Origin: Pelobates cultripes
Lineage: Eukaryota > Chordata > Amphibia > Anura > Pelobatidae
Assembly: GCA_933207985.1 (NCBI GenBank)
Contig: OW240918.1
Location: 110,061,454 to 110,125,453, forward strand
DNA length: 64,000 bases
Direction: 5' to 3'
Under the pieces are notes generated by a model. It saw nothing but the letters and a program-made list of their open reading frames with translations, made no database searches and was not told where the DNA came from. Shown in pieces: positions 58,196 to 64,000 of this stretch (within the stretch, counting starts at the first letter, position 1; each line of letters opens with the position of its first letter). The translations under genes were made by a program, and so were the position numbers.

Positions 58196-59088
58196 ATGTA
58201 GTACAATAAAATATATAGTAGACTATTAGGAGATTGGCAAAGATAAGAAATTCTAAATTAAACAGAACATGCAATAAGTTTAAACAGATCTCACTTTACA
58301 GGAAGTGCTTAGGAAGGGTATGCGAATCACACGCATGGACATTTGGTTAGGCTGCATAAACAAAGTAATGTAACTCCGAATTGGCAGTGAGACTGCAGGA
58401 ACATGAGCTATAAACAAAAACTGTTCATTGAGTTAAAGTTCTTTTGGTGACTATAGTATGCCTTTAAATTCTTATTAAAACAAATTAAAGAAAATGTCTC
58501 TGTCTTAAATATATAATCAGAAATATTAGCTGTATAATAATCAGCAATGTTCAATACATGAACACAATAAGTCAATAAATATCTATGAACAGTTAGATAA
58601 ACAAATCAATAGCTCAACAGGCATACAGAGAAATCATACAACTCTATCATCAAAATGATTAGATTAGAATAGATTAGATTATCCCTCTTGAAATCAATTT
58701 TCTCGCATTGCTTTCCCAAAAACAATATAAAAATGTGCTGATCTTCACAGAAAACCAAACCCACTCTTTTGCATTGAAACACTGCATATTCAAAGATTAA
58801 CCCCTTATCTGCTGAACTGGCCAGTTGTGTGCAAAATCGATATCAGAATTGATACACAGCATGCTGAGGCCAGACAACCAACAGAGTCATGCCCTTCCTT
58901 CTGTGCTGCCCCTATCCTCCCCTTATACTGTCCTCCCTAAACATCCATACTTCTCCAGTGAGAGTGAGTGATGTCAGGTGAGAATAATCAGACTGCAGGG
59001 AGAACGTGTAGGTTGAATAGAGGCAAGTTTGATATATTATTTTTTTTTAAATTTGTTAAGTTTGTCAGACCACCTTGGAAAGGGTTAT
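58196..59088. other. unassigned
   Basis: No gene or repeat recognised. Confidence 0.4.
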
Positions 59089-60044
59089 TGTGACGGTAGT
59101 CACCATCACTGGGAGCAGAAGGACACTTTTACAAAGGTTCCTAAATTGCCTACCCTGTGACCATTATAGGTGCAGAGTGTTTACCATGGGTTTGTATATT
59201 GTTAATTGTTTTGTGTGCTCTCCTGTCCTGCTGATGCTTGTTACCAACTAAGTGGAATTGGCTATGGAGCATGTATAGTGCCCTCTGGTGGTTGCAATAA
59301 CTATCTGCAGGCAAGAGATATATTTTGTGTTAATTATTGTCTTCCCCACCCCTTTATAAATAAGTCATTATGTTATAATAAGTTGCTGTATGATGTCTGC
59401 TATGATTTTGTTATCTGACTTTTATTGAAGTTGTCACAGCAATCTAAGTATAATAAGCATATGGGCTAGTCTCCGGTAAAGATAAATCGGTGTGTTAGTT
59501 CTTTTTGAAACTGTGTGTCCTGTGGGGATTTTTGGAGATCCCAGTCACAGAACTGTCATACCTGTTAGCTGGCTGCATGATCAATCTAGCCCTGGGACAA
59601 ATCAAAGAGAGCTAGACCTAAGAACCAAAAGTGTCTTTATAAAGAATAGAGCAATCACATTGTAGGCAGAGATGCCAACCTGCCTAGAAGGAAAGCTGCA
59701 GAGGAACAAGTAGAAGGGAAGATACCTGCCTGGAAGAAGGGCTGCAGATACCTTCTTCCAGGCAGGTATCTTCCCTTCTACTTGTTCCTCTACAGCTTTC
59801 CTTCTAGGCAGGTTGGCACCTCTGCCTACAATGTGATTGTTCTAGTCTTGCTGCCTAAAGGGATGATAAGGAGAGCTGCAGCCTGGAAGGAGAGCTGCAG
59901 CCTGGTCGGGTGGAAAAGCTCCAAAAGGGCCTCAGTCAAGCCTCTGTGACTGGGGTCTGATGCGTTCTCGGGTCCCTGCAAACCGCTAGGAAGCAGATTG
60001 GGCGGAGCTACTCAGTCTGAGTACAGGTCCTCCGTCACAGTTAC
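59084..60044 (+). repeat. solo LTR, same family as 49199-50188
   Basis: The LTR is 59089-60039 (951 bp), from TGTGACGGTA to CTCCGTCACA. The flanks GTTAT (59084-59088) and GTTAC (60040-60044) are a 5-bp duplication with one change. Shared blocks with the LTR at 49199 include CATTATAGGTGCAG and GGCTATGGAGC. It contains a long palindrome at 59647-59844. Confidence 0.88.
59647..59844. repeat. 94-bp-arm palindrome inside the solo LTR
   Basis: Arms 59647-59740 and 59751-59844 are reverse complements with about three mismatches, separated by the 10 bases GCTGCAGATA. The sister LTR at 49199 has no such palindrome. Confidence 0.92.
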
Positions 60045-60079
60045 CCTAAGCAAAACCAGAGTTTACTGAAAATATAGTT

Positions 60080-61362
60080 ACATGTGTACATCAAGTTCAG
60101 CCTTTCTCACATTTGTTTTTACTGTTGATCCAAAAGAAGGCAAAAGCGCTTCCAATTTACAAACTAGGAAATATTCCATCTTGACCCCCGAATGGCAGTC
60201 AGATATCTCCTTGGATCAATAAGCTATTATCCCACTAATTATATCCCTGTATATTATGTTTTTGCAAGTATTTATCCAATTGCCATTTAAATGATTGCAT
60301 AGGCGCTGAAAAAAAACACCTCTTTAAGCAAAGAATTCCACATCCTTGTTGTTCTTACTGTAAAAAACAGTTCCTTTGTCTTAGACTAAGTCTCTGTTAT
60401 TCCAGTTTAAATGAATGACCTTGTGTCCTATTTATAGTCCTATTTATGAATAGATTTCCAGACAATGGTTTGTATTGGACCAAATATATTTGTATCATGC
60501 TATCATATCCCCTTTGAGACGCTGTTTTTTAAACTAAAGAAAATTACATTTGTTAACTTTTCTTTATAACCAAAATGCTCAATTTCTTTTATCAATTTTG
60601 TAGCAAGTCTCTGCACTTTTTTTGGTGCCATAATATCCTTCTTTAGAACAGGTGCCCAAAATTGCAAAGCATATTCAAGGTGTGGTTTTATCAGTGATTT
60701 GTAAAGAGACAAAATTCTATTTTCATACTGAGAATGAATGCCTCTAATTATACATGATAATACCCGACTGGCCTTAGCAACTGATGATTGACATTGCACA
60801 TTGTTGCCTAGTTTGTTGTCTTTAACAATTTCCAAATCCTTTTAATGTGTAATGCCTAATTCACTATAATTTATGATGTGAGTTGCTTGTGCATTCTTTA
60901 CCCGAAGTGCATAACTTTGTATCTTCCTACATTAAATTTTCAACCGCTGTTTGAATGCACAGTCCCCACATCTATCTAAATCCCACAATACAATGTCAAC
61001 AATATCCTGCTCATATTGTATTGTTTTACACAGTTTGGGTTCTTCTTCAGACACTGAAACATGGCTTTCAATGTCTAGTTCAAGATCATTTGTAAATATG
61101 TTAAATAGAAGCGACCCAAGAACAGAACTCTGAGGGACACCACCTACCATTTTTGTCCAGCTTCAAAATGTATTATTAATGATATTGTTTTACACAGTTT
61201 GGGTTCTTCTTCAGACACTGAAACATGGCTTTCAATGTCTAGTTCAAGATCATTTGTAAATATGTTAAATAGAAGCGACCCAAGAACAGAACTCTGAGGG
61301 ACACCACCTACCATTTTTGTCCAGCTTCAAAATGTATTATTAATGATAACTCTCTATACATA
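60080..61362 (-). pseudogene. CR1-like LINE, 3' half (RT C terminus, 3' UTR)
   Basis: This minus-strand copy belongs to a CR1 subfamily different from the 40.5-kb copy. Frame 60835-60503 has R-V-L-S-C-I-I-R-G-I, L-Y-K-S-L-I-K-P-H-L-E-Y-A and K-K-V-Q-R-L-A-T-K-L-I. Frame 61150-60932 has G-V-P-Q-S-S-V-L-G-S-L-L-F-N-I-F-T-N-D-L, the RT block with Gly-Ser altered. The catalytic A-D-D block is not visible. A 164-bp stretch is duplicated, and a complete transposon interrupts the copy at 61363. The 3' UTR edge near 60080 is approximate. Confidence 0.8.
61020..61347. repeat. 164-bp perfect tandem duplication
   Basis: 61020-61183 and 61184-61347 read identically from ATTGTTTTACACAG to TATTATTAATGAT. 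It lies in the CR1 RT just left of the Tc1-like transposon. Confidence 0.95.
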
Positions 61363-62922
61363 CAGGGAGTGCAGAATTATTAGGCAAGTTGTATTTTTGA
61401 GGATTAATTTTATTATTGAACAACAACCATGTTCTCAATGAACCCAAAAAACTCATTAATATCAAAGCTGAATATTTTTGGAAGTAGTTTTTAGTTTGTT
61501 TTTAGTTATAGCTATGTTAGGGGGATATCTGTGTGTGCAGGTGACTATTACTGTGCATAATTATTAGGCAACTTAACAAAAAACAAATATATAACCATTT
61601 CAATTATTTATTATTACCAGTAAAACCAATATAACATCTCAACATTCACAAATATACATTTCTGACATTCAAAAACAAAACAAAAACAAATCAGTGACCA
61701 ATATAGCCACCTTTCTTTGCAAGGACACTCAAAAGCCTGCCATCCATGGATTCTGTCAGTGTTTTGATCTGTTCACCATCAACATTGCGTGCAGCAGCAA
61801 CCACAGCCTCCCAGACACTGTTCAGAGAGGTGTACTGTTTTCCCTCCTTGTAAATCTCACATTTGATGATGGACCACAGGTTCTCAATGAGGTTCAGATC
61901 AGGTGAACAAGGAGGCCATGTCATTAGATTTTCTTCTTTTATACCCTTTCTTGCCAGCCACGCTGTGGAGTACTTGGACGCGTGTGATGGAGCATTGTCC
62001 TGCATGAAAATCATGTTTTTCTTGAAGGATGCAGACTTCTTCCTGTACCACTGCTTGAAGAAGGTGTCTTCCAGGAACTGGCAGTAGGACTGGGAGTTGA
62101 GCTTGACTCCATCCTCAACCCGAAAAGGCCCCACAAGCTCATCTTTGATGATACCAGCCCAAACCAGTACTCCACCTACACCTTGCTGGCGTCTGAGTCG
62201 GACTGGAGCTCTCTGCCCTTTACCAATCCAGCCACGGGCCCATCCATCTGGCCCATCAAGACTCACTCTCATTTCATCAGTCCATAAAACCTTAGAAAAA
62301 TCAGTCTTGAGATATTTCTTGGCCCAGTCTTGACGTTTCAGCTTGTGTGTCTTGTTCAGTGGTGGTCGTCTTTCAGCCTTTCTTACCTTGGCCATGTCTC
62401 TGAGTATTGCACACCTTGTGCTTTTGGGCACTCCAGTGATGTTGCAGCTCTGAAATATGGCCAAACTGGTGGCAAGTGTCATCGTGGCAGCTGCACGCTT
62501 GACTTTTCTCAGTTCATGGGCAGTTATTTTGCGCCTTGGTTTTTCCACACGCTTCTTGCCATGTTGACTATTTTGAATGAAACGCTTGATTGTTCGATGA
62601 TCACGCTTCAGAAGCTTTGCAATTTTAAGAGTGCTGCATCCCTCTGCAAGATATCTCACTATTTTTGACTTTTCTGAGCCTGTCAAGTCCTTCTTTTGAC
62701 CCATTTTGCCAAAGGAAAGGAAGTTGCCTAATAATTATGCACACCTGATATAGGGTGTTGATGTCATTAGACCACACCCCTTCTCATTACAGAGATGCAC
62801 ATCACCTAATATGCTTAATTGGTAGTAGGCTTTCGAGCCTATACAGCTTGGAGTAAGACAACATGCATAAAGAGGATGATGTGGTCAAAATACTCATTTG
62901 CCTAATAATTCTGCACTCCCTG
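61363..62922 (-). mobile_element. complete Tc1-like transposon with DD37E transposase
   Basis: 1560 bp between TA dinucleotides (61361-61362 and 62923-62924). Both tips read CAGGGAGTGCAGAATTATTA inward. Each end has two direct repeats. The outer copies are 61369-61388 and 62897-62916. The inner copies, GTGCATAATTATTAGGCAAC, are 61553-61572 and 62723-62742. This IR/DR layout is known from Sleeping Beauty-type Tc1 elements. It carries one uninterrupted transposase gene on the minus strand. It is inserted in a CR1-like LINE whose RT continues on both sides. Confidence 0.95.
61691..62704 (-). CDS. Tc1-like DD37E transposase, intact, 337 aa
   Basis: A cut-and-paste transposase that binds the inverted ends and inserts at TA. 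The ATG (62704) lies 18 bases inside the right inner repeat, and the frame is open to the stop at 61691. Residues about 1-110 form the paired-like DNA-binding region, with a helix-turn-helix near 10-45 (C-S-T-L-K-I-A-K-L-L-K-R) and a basic E-K-P-R-R-K-I patch near 54-60. The catalytic triad is D143 (L-W-T-D-E), D236 (F-M-Q-D-N-A-P-S-H) and E274 (P-D-L-N-L-I-E-N-L-W). There are 92 residues between the aspartates and 37 before the glutamate. The length is normal for Tc1 enzymes (about 340). DD37E places it near the TRT-type Tc1 group rather than classical DD34E; the exact family is an inference. Confidence 0.93.
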   Translation of the reverse strand: MGQKKDLTGSEKSKIVRYLAEGCSTLKIAKLLKRDHRTIKRFIQNSQHGKKRVEKPRRKITAHELRKVKRAAATMTLATSLAIFQSCNITGVPKSTRCAILRDMAKVRKAERRPPLNKTHKLKRQDWAKKYLKTDFSKVLWTDEMRVSLDGPDGWARGWIGKGQRAPVRLRRQQGVGGVLVWAGIIKDELVGPFRVEDGVKLNSQSYCQFLEDTFFKQWYRKKSASFKKNMIFMQDNAPSHASKYSTAWLARKGIKEENLMTWPPCSPDLNLIENLWSIIKCEIYKEGKQYTSLNSVWEAVVAAARNVDGEQIKTLTESMDGRLLSVLAKKGGYIGH

Positions 62923-63770
62923 TATAGTTAAGCACTGTTCTATCCAAAGACAAGCATTTTTATCTAGACCAATTTCTTTTAGTTTGTACACTAATCTATT
63001 GTGAGGAACCAAATACCTTGGCAATATCCAAATAGATTACATCCACTGCAACAACCTGATCTATACTTCTACTTACTTCATTGTATAATTCAATTAGATT
63101 AGTTTGACATAACCTAAGTTTTATAAAACCATGCTGATTATTGCCAATAACAATGTTCTTCCCAATGAATTCCTGAATATTATCCCTTAATAATGCGCTA
63201 AATACTTTTCCAGCCACAAAAGGTAAGCTCACAGGTCTATAATTTTCAGGCAAAGATTTTGAACCCTTTTTGAAAATAGGAACCACATCTGCCTTTCTCC
63301 AATTATCTGGTACAAATCTTGAAAGAAAAGAATATTGAAAGATTAAATACAGATATTCACTTATATTTACACTTAGCTCCTTAAGTACTCATGGGTGAAT
63401 ACCATCAGGCCCTAAAGCTTTGTTTGCATGTTTTTCTGCGAGTTTTTGCAGCAGTCATTTATATATATTTTGCCATAGGATTCTCCTTAATATATACTGA
63501 GGAAAACAAGTTATTTAAAATGTCTGCCTTTTTCTTGTCTTCATTAATTAACATGACCATTTGTGTTGTCAGTGTACCTATACGTTCATTTTTATTTGTC
63601 TAATAAGTGCAGTTATGCAGTTATGCACTTAAAAAAAAATTGGGGTTGGTTTTGCTCTCTTTGGCAATTTCTTATTTTCTAGTTTAGCCACTCTATTTGC
63701 CTTTTTGCATGCATTATTGACTTTAAACGCCCTTCTCTTATTTTTAATCTAAAAAAAATGGTTTTGGTTG
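62923..63770 (-). pseudogene. CR1-like LINE, RT 5' part, right of the transposon
   Basis: Same copy as 60080-61362, continued. Frame 63286-62996 reads V-P-I-F-K-K-G-S-K, N-Y-R-P-V-S-L-P, Q-H-G-F-I-K and Y-L-D-I-A-K-V-F, the early RT blocks of CR1. Further right, basic linker text (K-R-R-A-F-K-V-N-N-A-C-K-K-A) is readable near 63680-63740. Stops and frameshifts are frequent. Confidence 0.75.
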
Positions 63771-64000
63771 GAACAACCCTTTAATCCTGTCTGTTAACAT
63801 TTACCCTTCCTAATACATGTAGAATACACTCTGTATTCCATGATTCCCTCTTTAAACTCTATGTCAAAAATACTTATTCTCACTGTAGAAATCATGACAA
63901 ACTTCTGTATTGGTCAATGATGAAGAAGAAAATGTGAAATTGTAGAAATATAATCTCTTTGAGAAAAAAATATCAGTTATTCCAATATGTGAATTTACTT
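63771..64000. other. unassigned, probably more LINE remnant
   Basis: No motif recognised in the last 230 bases. Confidence 0.3.

Noticed and set aside
49199..60039. The two related LTRs as ends of one provirus
   Set aside because: Each has its own 5-bp duplication and the DNA between holds unrelated elements.
61694..62668. Plus-strand frames across the transposon
   Set aside because: Shadows of the minus-strand transposase gene, which has the motifs.

Overview
This window is vertebrate nuclear DNA made almost entirely of transposable elements. Most of the recognisable sequence comes from an endogenous retrovirus, LINE-1, CR1 and L2-like LINEs, a Ty3/gypsy element, four solo LTRs, Tc1-like transposons, hAT-type foldback elements and TTAA-flanked MITEs. 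This mix, and the CR1 3' end with its TATGTTTC/GAAACATA tail, fits an amphibian, most likely a frog. That is an inference; the sequence carries no species marker. I found no convincing host gene, exon, tRNA or rRNA.

Layout: 1-2440 is the 3' half of a decayed gammaretrovirus-like provirus (broken env, polypurine tract, 3' LTR). 2635 to about 8540 is an old LINE-1 cut into pieces by two MITEs, a solo LTR with a 5-bp duplication, and a hAT-like element that itself holds a CR1 3' end. 9529-11419 is a 1.9-kb hAT-type foldback element sitting in a 114-bp tandem repeat. 11990-12247 is a small TTAA MITE, and 13.3-14.8 kb is minisatellite and microsatellite. 15.2-27.7 kb is a decayed LINE-1 split by a younger, full-length 8.1-kb LINE-1 (17661-25747). 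The younger copy has an intact ORF1, a 2-kb spacer, and an ORF2 with four lesions.

28.6-29.4 kb is an L2-like LINE remnant. 30.2-30.9 kb is a Tc1 remnant. 32.6-36.5 kb is a Ty3/gypsy element (gag, protease, RT, RNase H and integrase remnants) split by a minus-strand solo LTR. 39.9-43.0 kb holds two CR1 copies. 43.7-46.1 kb holds two Tc1 elements. 49.2-50.2 kb and 59.1-60.0 kb are solo LTRs of one family. 51.8-52.4 kb is a Tc1 deletion derivative, 52.8-53.5 kb an L2-like LINE, 54.3-55.9 kb another Jockey-superfamily LINE, 56.4-56.8 kb a TTAA MITE and 57.8-58.2 kb a compact hAT foldback. 60.1-63.8 kb is a CR1-like LINE interrupted by a complete Tc1-like transposon (61363-62922).

The genes do not form a pathway; they are autonomous and non-autonomous mobile elements and their debris. 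The element most likely to be functional is the transposon at 61363-62922. It has an uninterrupted 337-residue transposase with D143, D236 and E274 (DD37E spacing), a TA duplication, and two direct repeats in each inverted end. The least ordinary structure is the MITE at 3950-4450, which is built from a chain of eight separate hairpins.
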